Counted from the stretch's first letter, positions 1 to 13,135 are shown. The stretch: DNA of 64,000 nucleotides from Balamuthia mandrillaris (GCA_031835245.1 JAVKOQ010000035.1:231965-295964), one strand, 5' to 3'. Numbers and translations: made by a program. The notes: generated by a model not told the origin, from the letters alone.

Positions 1-415
1 GTTAGAGTCATCACCACCCCCTTCTGGAAGTGACCAGCTCTAAAACAAACAGTCCTCCATTTGCATTCCACACATCAAACCAGTGCTAAAGAAGGCGGCG
101 CAAAATCTTGCTCGCGCTTGCTCAACAATAAATAAACAAGAGAAAAACTGACGTAAGAAGCTTCCAAGAGAGAGAGAAGAGAGAGCGAAGGAAGAAAAAA
201 AAAGCGCAAGTTCTAGCTAGTACAAAAACTCAATTGTATTTTTAAAGAAGACCTTTCACCCGTCCCTTCAGACAAAGGCAAAAGGTACACATAAATAAAA
301 GGGTTTGGTTGCACACAAACAACAATGTAGATACAAACAAGCTCTCAGCAGGTCGTGCGTCGTTCAGTTGAAGAGAAGAGAGGAGGGGAGGGAGAAAGAA
401 AAAAGAGGAAACGAT
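1..415. other. left-edge non-coding stretch and HSP90 3' flank
   Basis: No protein family is recognisable here. Plus-strand AATAAA-like signals at about 127-138 and 292-300 would fit the 3' end of a plus-strand gene lying off the left edge, convergent with HSP90; this is inference. A short GA-rich run lies at about 165-195. Confidence 0.4.
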
Positions 416-2545
416 TTAGTCAACCTCCTCCATCTTGGAGCCCTCATCGCCACCTTCTTCCTCCTCCAAGGGGGGCAGGTCAGCCTCCATGGCGGGTTCC
501 TCGTCCTCATCGATGCTGAGACCAAGCTTGATCATGCGGTGGATGCGGGAAGCAAAGCTGGATGGGTCGTCCAGGGAGAAGCCAGAGGACAAGAGGGCAG
601 TCTCGAAGAGCAACCAGACGAGGTCCTTGACGGTCTTGTCGCTCTTGTCAGCGTCGGCCTTCTGCCTGAGGGAAGAAACGATCGAGTGAGAGGGGTTGAT
701 CTCGAGAGTCTTCTTGGAAACCATGTAGGTGGACATGCTGTTGTCGCGGAGGGCCTGGGCCTTCATGATCCTCTCCATGTTGGCGGACCAGCCAAACTCA
801 CCGGTGACGAGGACACAAGGGGAGTTGACGAGGCGGGAAGAGAGCACAACCTTCTCGACCTTGTCGCCGAGGATCTCCTTGATGACCTTGAGCAGGTTCT
901 CGTTAGCCTTCTTCTCCTCTTCGGCCTTCTTCTTCTCATCTTCGGTTTCGTCGAGCTTGAGGCCCTCCTTGGTGACGTTGACAAGCTTGTGGCCGTCAAT
1001 CTCCTTGAGTTGCTGCACCATGTACTCGTCGATGGGGTCAGTGAAGAAGAGCACCTCGTAGCCGCGCTTCTTGAGTCCCTCCAAGAAGGGGGAGTTCTCA
1101 ACGGCCTTCCTGCTCTCACCGCTGATGAAGTAGATATCCTTCTGGCCCTCCTTCATGTTGGTGACGTAGTCCTTGAAGGAAGTGGTGTTGTCGCCAGAGG
1201 TGGTGGAGTGGAAGCGGAGCAACTCGGCCAACTTGGTCCTGTTCTGGCTGTCCTCGTGGATACCGTACTTGATGTTCTTGCCAAAGGACTCGTAGAACTT
1301 GTCGAAGTCTTCCTTGTTCTCAGCAATCTCGTTGAACAGCTCAATGCACTTCTTGACGATGTTCTTGCGGATCACGCGGAGGATCTTGTTCTGTTGAAGC
1401 ATCTCACGAGAGATGTTGAGGGGCAAGTCCTCAGAGTCGACGATACCCTTGATGAAGTTGAGCCACTCGGGGATGAGCTCCTCGCAGTTGTCCATGATAA
1501 ATACACGGCGGACGTAGAGCTTGATGTTGTTGAGCTTCTTGCGAGTCTCGAAGAGGTCGAAGGGAGCGCGCTTGGGCACGTAGATGATAGACTTGAACTC
1601 CAGCTGACCTTCCACGGAGAAGTGCTTGACAGCCAAGTGCTCCTCCCAGTCGTTGGTCAAGCTCTTGTAGAAAGTCTTGTACTCCTCGGGGGTAACGTCC
1701 TTGGGATTACGGGTCCAGATGGGCTTGGTCTTGTTGAGCAGCTCCCATTCGTGGGTGGTCTCCTTGACCTTCTTCTTCTTCTTCTCGCCTTCCTTCTTAT
1801 CCTCCTCCTCGGTCACTTCCTCGATCTTGGGCTCCTCGCCTTCCTTCTTCTCTTCCTCCTCCTTCTTCTCTTCCGCTTCGTCGTCAGAGACCTCCTTCTC
1901 GACCTCCTTCTCAACATAGAGTTGGATGGGGTACTGGATGAACTGAGAGTGCTTCTTGACGAGGTCCTTCAGGCGGCGCTCCTCCAAATACTCCTGTTGG
2001 TCGTCCTTGAGGTAAAGGGTGACCTTGGTGCCTCTCTTCAATTCCTCACCAGAGGTATCCTTGCGGATGGTGAAAGAACCGCCAGCGGCAGACTCCCAGA
2101 CGAGTTGCTCGTCGTCGTTGTGCTTAGTGGTAACCACAACCTTCTCAGCCACGAGGTAGGAGGAGTAGAAGCCCACACCAAACTGACCAATCATGCTGAC
2201 GTCAGCACCAGCCTGGAGAGCCTCCATGAAGGCCTTAGTGCCGGACTTGGCGATGGTACCGAGGTTGTTCACGAGGTCGGCCTTGGTCATGCCAATACCA
2301 GAGTCGATGATGTTGAGGGCATTGTTGGCCTTGTCGGGGACGATCTTGATGTAGAGCTCGGGGTTGGACTCGAGTTGGGCCTTGTCCGTGAGGCTCTGGT
2401 AGCGGATCTTGTCCAAGGCGTCAGAGGAGTTGGAGATGAGCTCACGCAAGAAAATTTCCTTGTTGCTGTAGAAGGTGTTGATGATCAAGCTCAACAGCTG
2501 GTTGATCTCGGCCTGGAAAGCAAAGGTCTCTACTTCTTCGGACAT
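416..2545 (-). CDS. HSP90: cytosolic heat shock protein 90
   Basis: Intronless 709-residue ATP-dependent chaperone that folds kinases, receptors and other clients in the cytosol. The N-terminus has the GHKL ATPase signatures ([25 protein letters not shown]). A highly charged Glu/Lys linker follows at about residues 215-265, then the middle domain (NISREMLQ motif) and a C-terminal dimerisation domain. The protein ends in MEEVD, the TPR co-chaperone docking tag that marks the cytosolic paralogue. Length matches family members. The stop is TAA. It diverges from NUP160 across about 510 bp holding heat-shock-element-like sites, so heat induction is likely. Strong codon bias leaves the opposite strand free of stops. 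Identification is essentially certain. Confidence 0.99.
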   Translation of the reverse strand: MSEEVETFAFQAEINQLLSLIINTFYSNKEIFLRELISNSSDALDKIRYQSLTDKAQLESNPELYIKIVPDKANNALNIIDSGIGMTKADLVNNLGTIAKSGTKAFMEALQAGADVSMIGQFGVGFYSSYLVAEKVVVTTKHNDDEQLVWESAAGGSFTIRKDTSGEELKRGTKVTLYLKDDQQEYLEERRLKDLVKKHSQFIQYPIQLYVEKEVEKEVSDDEAEEKKEEEEKKEGEEPKIEEVTEEEDKKEGEKKKKKVKETTHEWELLNKTKPIWTRNPKDVTPEEYKTFYKSLTNDWEEHLAVKHFSVEGQLEFKSIIYVPKRAPFDLFETRKKLNNIKLYVRRVFIMDNCEELIPEWLNFIKGIVDSEDLPLNISREMLQQNKILRVIRKNIVKKCIELFNEIAENKEDFDKFYESFGKNIKYGIHEDSQNRTKLAELLRFHSTTSGDNTTSFKDYVTNMKEGQKDIYFISGESRKAVENSPFLEGLKKRGYEVLFFTDPIDEYMVQQLKEIDGHKLVNVTKEGLKLDETEDEKKKAEEEKKANENLLKVIKEILGDKVEKVVLSSRLVNSPCVLVTGEFGWSANMERIMKAQALRDNSMSTYMVSKKTLEINPSHSIVSSLRQKADADKSDKTVKDLVWLLFETALLSSGFSLDDPSSFASRIHRMIKLGLSIDEDEEPAMEADLPPLEEEEGGDEGSKMEEVD

Positions 2546-2786
2546 TGTGTGTGTTTATTTGTGTGCGCAGGGGGAGAAAATAAAAAATAAATAGAGAGAG
2601 TGCAGTGGGAAGAGTAGTGAAAGTTTTTTTTGTGTTTGTGTCAGTGGTTGTTGAAAAAAAGGGAATAAAAAAGTCAGAAGCGACATTTTTTATACCCCAC
2701 CGCTAACTTGCCACCGAACAAAAAAAAGCAGCCTCACTCTCTCTGTGCCCTTTTTTCTTCGATTCTCGGTTTGGGGCGTTTTCTCG

Positions 2787-2896
2787 GTTCCAGAAATTAG
2801 AAATTTCGGTCATGTTATTTTTTCGGATGAATTCATGTTGATTTTCGATGTATTTTCTCTAACGAAATTTCGGATGTTTAACTGCACGAAATTTCC
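2787..2896. promoter_or_regulatory. cluster of heat-shock-element-like sites
   Basis: Three groups of inverted nGAAn/nTTCn units lie 240-350 bp upstream of the HSP90 ATG. 2787-2808 holds TTC-GAA then GAA-TTC units. 2863-2872 and 2887-2896 are each a perfect GAAATTTC palindrome with one flanking base per side. HSF trimers are known to bind alternating nGAAn units. Their presence upstream of HSP90 fits heat induction. The same region could also serve divergent NUP160. Confidence 0.7.
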
Positions 2897-3054
2897 CTTG
2901 TCGACTGAAAGTGGAAGACAAAAAAAAAAGCAAAGAAGAAGCAAAACGGTAGCGCTGCCCTCCTCTGCGCAAACGATTGTCCTGTAGGCCGCCGTTGATC
3001 CGTTTGCTGATAAAGAGGAATCTGGAGTGTCGCTGAAAATCTTTGCAGCTGATA

Positions 3055-6000
3055 ATGTCGTTCCGAGAGGTATGCATATCGATAGCGGGATTTTAACACG
3101 CCTTTTGTGTGAGGGGTAACACTAACGCAACGCTACTTAACACCCGTTCATCCTCGTGCACAGGTGGGGTTTCTTGCCCTTGACAGCGTGGAGCGATGGA
3201 GAGAGTACTCCATTGCCGGTACTGGACTAAGCGACATTCCTCGCTCCAAGTTTACCGCCCTCTCCGTCGGATCAGGCTATTCCTACGAAGTGCTCAGCCC
3301 AGAAACAAGGCATCGCTTCGTCATATGGTACGCCCACCTTTTCTCTTTTTTCATTGCACCTTTTTTCTTTGTTGTTGAAGTATCTCGCATAGGAGAGCCA
3401 CTGGAGAGACCCTTGAGCTGTTGGAGTTGTCGCTGGACCATGACCTCTGCGACAATGCGCTCCGCATTCACTTGCCCTACCCCGTTGTTCCCGATGTGGT
3501 ATTCATAGAGAAGGTGGACCACCAGGAAGCTTCGTTTCATGTTATCGTTGCCACGAAGCGGACGTTTCACCGTTTTGTCTTTGAGCATCCGTCTTCCATG
3601 AAGGTTGGTTGCACATATCAGCGCCTTCATTCGTCCCTTTGCTAAAGTGCTCCCTCTCCCATCTTCCATACTAAATAGGATACACCAGCAGGAGAACATG
3701 TCTCCATCTTTGCCAACGTCACTGCTGGCGATCTTCAAGCTGGCAGCTGCAGTCTTGTACGTCAAGTTTTTTTTTCTTCTCACTATTACACCCTCTTAAG
3801 ACTAAAACAAAAACGTTTACTTTTTTTTTTTAAAACAAAGGATACAATAACCAAGGCTACGCCGAACATTGTCAGTAAAGTGGATAACAGTTGTGCAGCG
3901 TTAGGCTGTAGTAATGGCACTTTAGTTGCTCTTCTTCTTCAAGAGGCTTTTGAGGATGGTACTTTTTTCAAAAACATTATTATTAGGCCTTGCGGATTGG
4001 TGAACACACTTGCAACTTCTAACAAATACTCGCTTCTCTTCCTCTCTCTCCCTCTCGGACTAGATGGGGTCCGGTATGACCTTACAGCGCTGGAGTTGAA
4101 GCAAGGTACAATGATGCAACGGTTATGGGGAGGATTGTTATCCGGACAAAGGTATTGTTTACTCTTGCTTGCCTCCACTCGAGGTTGCGACTGAATTGCA
4201 TTGAAATGCAGAGATGTTGATGCGGAGAATGCGATTGTCAGTTTATCAAGCCACACTTTGGACGGACTGAATTATATCTTTGCTCTATGTTTGGACAAAA
4301 AGCTAAGAGGTTAGTTTTCACACAGCTCTGTTCTTCTTCTCAGAGTCTCACTGTATGTTGCAGTGTGGTCGCTATCTCGTCGAACTTGCATAAAGGAAAA
4401 AGAAATTGAATGGGATACGTGGGACAACGCAAGCGACAATCAAGGTATTTCTCTTTTTTCTTCCTTCTTCCTTCTTGCTTCTTCCTTCTTCTCCTCCCCT
4501 TCCTATTGTTGATGAATGGTCGCGAAACAGTTAAACGACTTCAGCTACGGGTGTACGGCTGTAAAAATGACTCTACCCAAATCAAGCTTATATTCTATTT
4601 AGGGCTTGAAGGCGAATCCCAATTTCAAGTCTATGAAGGATCTTTTCTTGAAGGCAAGGAAGGCGAGATTTTGCTTGATATAATCCCAAGCGTTCACTTC
4701 TTCAAAGAGGTTTGTTTGTTATTCGCCCATCTTCGCAAGACTGCATTTTTACACTCTGTTTTTCCTTTCAAGGATGGGCTTGTGGATTTCAGGGTTTGCA
4801 ATGACAAACTATGGTCGTTATGGCGCCAAAACGAGGATGAGGCGCCAGTGCAAGGGACACTAGGCACCTGCTTGCGCTATTCTCTTTTTAGAATGTGAGT
4901 ACTGTTCTTCGATCAATCCATCTGTTACACGTGCACATCGCCTGATGTTTCTTTATTTTTCTCAAGGTCCAACGATGAAGACGATGGACAGGATGTCACC
5001 CATGCCATAGAAAACAATCAATGTCAGTCAGCTATCTTACATGACCCCACCGCCATCACTGACCAAGTATCTCCGTATGCTCTAAACTATGACGAGGCGT
5101 TTCTGGAACAAATCTTTCAAAAGGGCAGGTTCTCTTCCAACTGTTTAATGAGCGCTCTGCAAATGTTTCGTGGTGTGCCTTTGTCTCAATCACAACAGAC
5201 GCTTATAATGGGAGCTGCCCTTGACCGTTTGCAAATCAAGAAAGATATTTGCTCTGTCATACATGAAGAGGTCTCTCTCTCTCCCCCTCGCGTTTCCTTC
5301 TTTTATTGTATCACGCGTTAAACATTATTACATTATTTTGGTTGGTTGATTGCAATGACAGATTGCGGCTGCAAGGGCTGCTTTGGCTAGAAGGGCAATG
5401 GGCAGTGCTGATTCTGAACTTAATGAAACGGACTTACAGGAGCTATCTTTTTCTTTGTGGTCTCGGTTTGTGTCTTGTTGTGTTAAGTGCTGGCGAGAGG
5501 AAAATAGGCCTTTAGGCATGCATGCCCATCCACACACGGATCTATTGTGCCTTGTTAAAAAGGTAAACATCTTATGCTTTGTTGAGCGGAGATTTAGGCC
5601 TACGCACGTTTGCTCATTCTTCAATGCCTTTGTAGGGTGGCATTTCGTTCCTTCGGCCTTGCGACACGTTTGAAGCTCTCACTGCGTCTGCTGTTGCCTC
5701 TCGCAGAAGCGTTGCATTTGGTACTCCATTTGTTACGCCCCTATACTTAGATCAGTGCACTAACCTCATGAATGAACAAAAGACATCATAGAGCCAACAC
5801 GACCATTGGATTCTGATGTTTGGCAGTTGCTGTCCAGTATCCGCTTTGTGGGAGAACAGGTTGGAGAATGTGCCTTCCATGCTTTTGAAGAGGATCTTTT
5901 CACTTTTGTTGAGCCCGCCGATGCTGCTCTGCATCTGGTATCCAATCTAATAGGAGGAATGGGGTAGATTCCACCACCTAGCAATTTACTCTCTCTGTCT

Positions 6001-6793
6001 CTAACCAGCATGATAACTTCTACAAAAATGTGAACAGAGATTCAGAATTCACGCCAGGAACCGCTACTACGGGTCCTGTTCCAAAGCGGAGATTTGTTTT
6101 GGACTTTCTTCGCAGCTTTCACAGCATCAGACCAAAACCTCTTGAAGCCATAGACAAACTTCTGGCCCTTCTTGGTCAAGTTGGCTTTAGTTCAGGTAGT
6201 GCTTTTCTTCCTTTCGTTTCGTTGCTCCTCATTATTCCTAAAACTTTGCATTATTTTAGTCGATCCTCAAGAGCGACACCCTATCGCCCAACAATGGACA
6301 ACTTCCCTCTTTGCCAGTTCCATCTCTCGATCTATAATAGGAGAGGGCTTTTATCAACTCGTTCGGTCTCGGTTTGTTATTTTGCGTAACCTACTTGTGT
6401 CCTTACTGCTACTCATTCGGCTACGAAGTGAAGTACGTTATTCCAGTAACATGGTGTTTTTCTTTTGTTTGCTCACCAAAAAAAAAATCTGCCGATAGTC
6501 TGGTTTATCATCCGATGCAAGAGCAAAGCTACAAACTAGGGCGATCCCCAGCGCCTTGCTATTGTTAAAAGGCTATTATTTGATGGGATGGATAGCTTCT
6601 CGATCTGTGCAGCCCCTACCAACAAATGCGTAAGTATATTTTTACTTTCATCTCTTTTGTGACTGCTTTATTAAACATTTGTGCAGTAGCGTGAAAGATG
6701 ATTTGCCAGATTTTACTTCTTTGGATTTGTCTGGACATCATAACCGCACTTCCAAACTTGCTTCCAAACAAAGTAACGTCTCTCTCCCTCCTT

Positions 6794-6831
<38 letters not shown>

Positions 6832-9568
6832 CTATTTTTGAGATATATTCATTATTTGCTTTGCCATGATACATTGCAGCAACATTAGCGGAACTGTATT
6901 ACAGTGACTTTGTAGGGTCCATTCAAGAAACATTGGCTCATTCGTACGTGACCAATGGCTATCTCTATTCATTGTCAGGTGCTTCGCCAAGTGTTCCTGC
7001 TCCCTGGAGGATACTCCACGCCTTTGTTTCGGAGCTCGTTCTACGACTTTGGTGCCCTGATGTTAGCAAGAATGTAACCTTTGCCACATTGTTGGACCGG
7101 CACCACCAATACGACCATGTACAAGTACGTTGTATCAAACTTGCGTTTCTCATTCAACTTTTCCCATCTGAACGCTTTTAAACTCCCGCCAACTTTACAG
7201 GAGTTTGTCAGGCTATCGGAGAAGAGCGGCGTATCTTCGGGGCTTGAAGGCCAACAAGAGAATAGGCGGAAACTTTTGTATCTTCTGGGAAAAAGTTATT
7301 TGAATACAGGACAGTTCGACAAAGCCTCTGATTGCTTCCACAAAGCTTCCCTTAGATCCAGTGGCGTGCTTGGTATGTCCTCTTTAAGTCTCTGTTTGTG
7401 TAATCATGAAAATGACCAATGAGTTCATTATGGTAGCTGATGACCAGTGGCAAGGCATTGGAGGAGCTCTGTCGGAGCGATTGGAAGACCAGAGCGATTT
7501 CGAGGTTGAATACTTGATGCATATAATGCATTTGTTTGCCAGCTTCCGGCAAAATCAGCACGCCATCAGTTTCGCGTTTGCAGCATTGGGTGTTAGCGAA
7601 AGCTCCAAAAACAAACTTGCTCTGGTGGGTTTTAAATTCTCTAGTCTCCACCCTACATGAAACTAAACATACAAACAGCCGCAGCTTTGGTCCAATGTCT
7701 TTAAGTTCAGTATGGAATTGGGTGACTATGAGCAAGCCTATCTTGCCTTGAATTCTAACCCCGATGACATAAGGTACCTTTTTTCTCTCAATATAGGAAA
7801 ACGTTTTCAGCTTGTTAACACAACAATGGAACAATTCCAGAAAAATGGACTGTCTGAAACGTTTTGTGGTGGTTCTATGCGGCAGCCCATCAGGTCTTCA
7901 GCTGCTGTGTGCTCTGCCATTTGTGGACATGGTAGAAGATGTAGTGGCTATTCTCCACCAAAAGGCCCAAACCTTTGATCTAAATGAGTCTCCTAACTAC
8001 TATCAAATCCTCTATTCATTTCACATCAACCGTGGAGATTATAGACAAGGTTCGTAGGCTTTCCTTACATACTAAATGTTGACAATAATGCTAATTCTGC
8101 ATCTAGCTGCACAAGCAATGTATGAATATGCAGAGCGTCTTCGTGCTGAGGGTCATACTGGCGCTTTGGATGGACTACAAAAATTGGTCAACTCCTATTT
8201 GGCTTGTCTCAATGCGTTGAGATTAGTTGATGAGCGTTTTGCGTGGGTAGACAAACGTGAAATACGACCTCTGTTTGCGCCGGGACGAGCCACCTCCAAA
8301 CGGAAACGCGATGGCAATAGCTTTGGTAACTTTTTCTTCTTCTCCTCTTTTCCTTAATAACCAACCACCTCATCATTGCCAACTCTCTGTAACAGATGAT
8401 GATAGTTACGGGAGCAGTTCTGCTGCTACGGAACGGAGCCAGCAGGATGCTCACAGCTTTATAGATTCCCATATGGTGGGTATACAGGCTATTGAACGCC
8501 AGTATAGTTTGGCGCTGGCTCATTTGGAACTCGGGAAGAAGTCTGCAGCTCACCTCGATAGTCTTGGTACATTTCTACCTTTCAAAAAAATATTATTACA
8601 TTTTGCTTGATACTGCTAACGCTGTTATGATAAACAACGACTTGCAGGAAGTCCCTCCATCTCTCCCTTTGACACATACACACATCTCGTACAAACTGGC
8701 CTGTTTGACCGTGCCATTTCCATTGCTCGGCTTTTTGACTTTAGTCTTCGTTCAGTGTTCGAAGCCCTTACGAAGCGCTGCCTGGCCCTCCAAACAAGGA
8801 AGGTGGCGCCTACACTCAGGTTCCATCCTAACCTTTGGATCTCTCTCTCTCTCTCTCTCGCTCTCTTCTAACTTGCATGCGATTGTATCTGGAACTTCAC
8901 GACAAAAGCTCTGCGCAGTTAAACGAGTACAAGCCAGCAGATAGCAGTAGCGGTTCCTGCTGGAAGATGGTGGAGGAGTATCTTAACACTTACGACTCAG
9001 TTGATAACAACTACGAATACTACCAATGTGTAGCTACAGTCATCTTAAGCACTGACTCTAGAATGAAGCTACCGCCTTGGCTCATCAGCGGTTACAAAGT
9101 ACATTTCTTGTTTTACACCTTGCCATGCACAAAAGTAATACTCATCCCATTGTGTTATAGGTAAGGAATGCACCAGCCCTGTTGGACATTTACATCAAGT
9201 ACGAGTTGTTAGAAGAGGCAGCAGAGTTAGCACTGGATCTGCTTCACCCAGACAGAGTATGTCTTTCCGTGTTTGTTTTCTCTGGCTCATGGAAATACTA
9301 AATGGTGTAATGTTATTTGCAGAAGAACGGAACACAACAAACAAAGCGGGCTAGCAAAGGAGCAACAACGAGAAGCATACCTTACACCCGCACCGAGCAG
9401 CTGTTGTTGCAGTTACAAACGGTGCTGAGCGCTGAGTCTGCAAAGAAGTTATCACCGGCGCATCAGAAAAAGCTCTCCGACATGAAAGCAGAGCTAGAGA
9501 AAGAGCTTTATCTCCATGTGCGGCACGTGGAGGATGCCTCTCATGTTCTTCTATCCTCTGTCTCTTAA
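3055..9568 (+). CDS. NUP160: nucleoporin Nup160 (spliced, many exons)
   Basis: Scaffold subunit of the Nup107-160 Y-complex of the nuclear pore. A 15-nt first exon (3055-3069, MSFRE) splices to 3164-3327, then 3393-3603, 3679-3756 and about 15 more exons. Translated exons follow Nup160 order: an N-terminal beta-propeller with RHRFVIW, a GETLELLELSLD-like segment, PHPSSMK-like and ELKQGTMMQRL motifs, then a long alpha-helical C-terminal half with TPR-like helices (LLYLLGKSYLNTGQFDKA at about 7275-7330). The CDS ends TAA at 9566-9568. CT-rich repeats occupy several introns. Orthology is strong. Individual internal splice sites beyond the first five exons were not all resolved. Confidence 0.93.
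6777..6832 (+). repeat. (CT)n microsatellite in a NUP160 intron
   Basis: Nearly pure CT dinucleotide run on the sense strand of NUP160, between exons. Confidence 0.9.
8838..8865 (+). repeat. (CT)n microsatellite in a NUP160 intron
   Basis: CT-rich dinucleotide run on the sense strand of NUP160, directly before the exon that begins near 8870. Confidence 0.85.
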
Positions 9569-9667
9569 ATCTTCACACCACAATGAACACCTTTATTCAT
9601 TGTTTGCTTCTTTACAGGTATTTTATAGAGGGAAACAAGCAGGAAAAGAAAAAAGTACAAAAAAAAG

Positions 9668-11244
9668 CTAATAAAACACAACGTTCCAGTAATGAGCTGC
9701 TGTTGGGTGCTTGTCCTCGCAGACAAGGACTCCTTGTTCATTTACACGGAGCCACCGCTCCGTGGCCATGCTCTTCAGCGCCCATACGTTCTTTGTTATT
9801 TTAAACCGTTTCCACTGTTGTGGGGAGCGTTCGGTTAGTCGTTGCTCGCACAAACAATGATGTTACAGATGAGAAGGAACCTGTGACTCGGGGCAGAACG
9901 GTAGTTCGGTGTGTGCTAACACCTGTTTTTGTTTCTTATCGACAGTAAGGTACAATCCGTGACACGATCTGTTTTGGAAGAGTGAACGCGGCATACCAAC
10001 GGCAAAGTTAAAAAGGCTGTAGAGCGGGAGAAGAAGAAGAAGAAGAAGAAGAGAGAAGCGGAGGAGGATGAGGATGGCATTAAGGACAACGTCTCGGCCA
10101 GAGTGTAAGAAAGGCACCCCCGCCGTGGCGGTGTCTTCCCCCTGCTCGTCAACATTGTCCTCTGCCTCCTCCGCCTCTTCCTCTGCTACCGAAGGAGTAG
10201 CAGCAGCAGCAGCAGAAGGAGAAGAAGAAGAAGAACGAAGAAGAAGAACAAGAACAAGAACAAGAACAAGAACAAGAAGAACAAGAAGAAGAAGAACAAG
10301 AAGAAGAACAAGAACAAGAAGAACGAGAACGAGAACGAGAGAGAAATGAACCGGAGAAAAAGTTGGTCAAGTTGAATAGGAGAGGAACGCTCCATGGTCC
10401 AAACCTCCCATGGGCCAGGGTGGTCGCGGTCCGCTATGACCTGACCGAGGGCACCGCCCAGCTGTCTCTCAGCACACAGATACTTCCCTAGTGCGCGATA
10501 CTGCAGGCTAAGTCGTTTTCTGACGGTAACCACCAACCACTCGCAGGAAGGCTCTGGTTCCTTGTTGCCGACAACAACATAGTCGTCCTCTTCTTGTTGT
10601 TGTTTCTTTTGCTTTGACACAGGGGAAGCGGAGCTGGCGATGAGTGAGGGCTCAGTGGCGTGAGTGAACACAATGGCGAGAGGGTCCTCCGGTGGGGGAC
10701 AGGCCAGGTACTCCCCCGTTTTGGCGTTCATGAGCAGCCAAACGCCCTTCCTGTTCTTCAGTCTGGTCCATATCCAAGTCGTGGCTTTGATCTGTTGCTC
10801 AGTCTTTTGGCGTTGCGCGCCGTCGTTGCTGTCGCTATCGTGGGAGGGAATGATGGCTAGCTTGGAGAGAAAAGGTGGTGCGTTGGCGGCCACCACGCCG
10901 TCCTCCGCGGCTGCGAGCATGCGGCCGTGGTGAGCCTTCAACGTGTACACCAGTTGGGTGGCTGACTCATCCACCTTGGGCGAGTCGGACCGATATTCAG
11001 GGCTGCTGTTGGCCAGCGGAGAGAGGCTCAGCTGCCAGGCCTCCGAGAGGGGCGGGGCGGAGAAGGATTTGTCCAACACGAACACAGTGCCGTCCTTCTC
11101 TGCGCAGAGGTACCTACCCGTTGGTCTTGACCTTATGAAGACCTCTTTGACGAGCCTTGCTTGTGGCTTGACTCGTACGCCCGCTATTACCAGCGCTGCG
11201 GGTCCATCGGCAACTGCGCCCAGAGGCGCCTTCCCTTCTTCCAT
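9668..11244 (-). CDS. fascin-like beta-trefoil protein (spliced)
   Basis: The first exon (11244 to about 10393) carries repeated beta-trefoil motifs of the fascin/actin-crosslinking type: GRYLCAEKDG, GRMLAAAEDGVV, TGEYLAC and LGKYLCAER followed by GPWEVW. A downstream exon encodes HGLYLTVDKKQKQVL up to PESQ, and the last exon runs from about 9819 (WKRFKIT, RWLRVNEQGVLVCED) to TAG at 9668. The donor after PESQ is gttcct. A matching gttcct donor at about 10392 joined to the cggtag acceptor at about 10187 keeps frame into an acidic linker and skips the GAA repeat. The acceptor just before about 9998 (ctctacag) is clear, its donor is not. Members of this fold bundle actin or bind other ligands, so the exact role is unknown. 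Confidence 0.7.
10200..10346. repeat. GAA/GAACAA-type repeat
   Basis: Purine-rich trinucleotide-like repeat on the plus strand, so pyrimidine-rich on the sense strand of the fascin-like gene. It most likely lies inside an intron. If translated it would give poly-Phe/Leu/Ser. Confidence 0.85.
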
Positions 11245-11492
11245 CTGCCGCTTCCTCCCTTTTTTTTTGTTTGCTTCGTCATTACGCCATATTCAGGACG
11301 ACACAAAGACCAAATTTTCGTGACGACATGGCAAAGGAGTAATTATGGTTCTGAGAAAAAACTTGGATACAATAATCGATAATAATTGTCGTCCAATGTC
11401 GAGAATATATTAAAGCAGAAAGAGGGAAGGCCCTGCTGGGAAGAGGAGAGGAGACACGCCACAACAACAGCGGGAGGAGAAAGTAGTGACAG

Positions 11493-13135
11493 ATGGAAGC
11501 ACCACAACCTGAAAAACAAGAGGGCGGCGCTGCCCAGGAGCAGCAGCAACAACAAGGCGATGGAGCAAAGAAAAAGAAAGCAGGCATGGGCTACCGACAG
11601 ATGAAGAAGAAGCAACAAGAGACCGGCCTCATCAACGTGAACCCAATTGCTGGCGCGCGCGATTTTCCTCCTGGTAAGAGAATGGCTCTCTTTGTTACAT
11701 TTTCTTGCTTGATTTTTAGTCTTCCGTTCGCTAACATAGGTCGGTATCAGAGGAAATGATCTATAGAAACTGGTTGTTTGGCGAGTGGAGAGAAGTAGCC
11801 CGGATTTTCGGCTTTGCTGAGTACGACGCTCCTATTCTGGAGTATGAGGACCTCTACAAGAGAAAAGCCGGAGAGGAGATCACGCAGCAAATGTACAACT
11901 TTGTGGACAAGGGAGAGCAAGCAGTGGCCCTGCGCCCAGAGATGACGCCCTCCCTTGCCAGGATCGTCCTCCAGAAGGACAAGAGCTTGCTGATGCCGAT
12001 CAAGTGGTTCAGCATCCCTCAGTGTTGGAGGTTCGAGACCACCTCGCTGGTGCGCAAGAGAGAACACTTTCAGTGGAACATGGACATCTTGGGAGTGGCC
12101 CAAGTAAGCGCGGAGGCAGAGCTCTTGGGTGCTCTCGTTACCTTCTTCAAGCGCGTGGGCCTCACCTCCAATGACATTGGCATCAAGGTGTCCAGCAGAA
12201 AGGTGGTGCAGAGCGTACTGGATAAGTTGGGAGTGAAGGGAGACAAATTCGCCAAGACCTGTGTTATCGTTGACAAGTTGGACAAGCTGGAGAGGGAGGA
12301 GGTCATCGTGCAGCTGGCCGCCCTTGAGATACCCAAAGAAATTGCTGACCAGATCATTGACTCGCTCACCGTGAAGAACTTGGATGACCTGGCCGCTAGC
12401 CTTGGAGAAAAGCACATCGCTGTCAAGGAGTTGAGAGAGCTCTTTGCCTTGGCTGAAGCCTACGGCTGTGCGGATTGGATCCAGTTTGACGCCTCGGTAA
12501 GTGTTGCTGTCTTGGCCATTGAGCATTCATTACTTTCTTACCTTTAAATTGGTTCTTTGCTTCCAGGTTATTCGCGGACTGGCTTATTACACCGGCATCG
12601 TGTTTGAGGGCTTTGATAAGACTGGTGCTGTTCCTCGCGCTATTTGTGGTGGTGGTCGTTATGATCGTTTGTTGTCTACATATGGTGCCAAGGTTAGTTT
12701 CTCTCTCTTTCTCTCTCTCTCTCTCTTTCACTTCGCCTGACTTAGTGGTAACAGGAGGACCGCCCAGCCTGTGGCTTTGGCTTTGGAGACTGCGTGATCA
12801 TGGAAATACTGAAAGATAGGAAGCTTCTGCCACAGCTAGCTCCCAAAGTAGAGGACATTGTATTAGCTTTCAACGAGGAGCTGCGCCCAGTGGCCATTCA
12901 AGTGGCCACCAAGCTGAGGGCAAAGGGCAGGTCTGTTGACATTGTGTTGGGCAAGAACAAGAAGTTGAAGTGGGCGTACAGCTATGCGGACCGCTTGGGT
13001 GCCGACCGCGTGTTCCTTGTGGCGCCTGATGAGTGGAAGGACCGCCTCATCAGGATCAAGAACCTGCGTGATGGTAGCAGGAATGAAGACGAGAAGGACA
13101 CCAACCAAGAGAACATTGCTTTTGATGAGCTGTAA
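11493..13135 (+). CDS. HARS: histidyl-tRNA synthetase (spliced)
   Basis: Class II aminoacyl-tRNA synthetase charging tRNA-His. Four exons join in frame: 11493-11673, 11751-12496, 12567-12692 and 12755-13135. The N-terminal tail is Gln/Lys-rich. Then come the class II core with RDFPPEEM and [14 protein letters not shown], the histidine-specific RGLAYYTG motif across the exon 2/3 junction, and motif 3-like GFGFGD in exon 4. The C-terminal anticodon-binding domain contains [12 protein letters not shown]. No ER or organelle signal is obvious, so cytosolic use is inferred; dual targeting is possible. The third intron has a CT repeat. The first 248 bp upstream are shared with the divergent fascin-like gene. 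Confidence 0.97.

Noticed and set aside
305-2590. 761-codon open frame on the plus strand, opposite HSP90
   Set aside because: It is the mirror of HSP90 with strong codon bias (few Leu TTA/CTA and Ser TCA codons). The peptide is Leu/Val-rich with no recognised domain.
10068-10349. Plus-strand Arg/Thr-rich open frame
   Set aside because: Simple-repeat translation opposite the fascin-like gene, with no domain.
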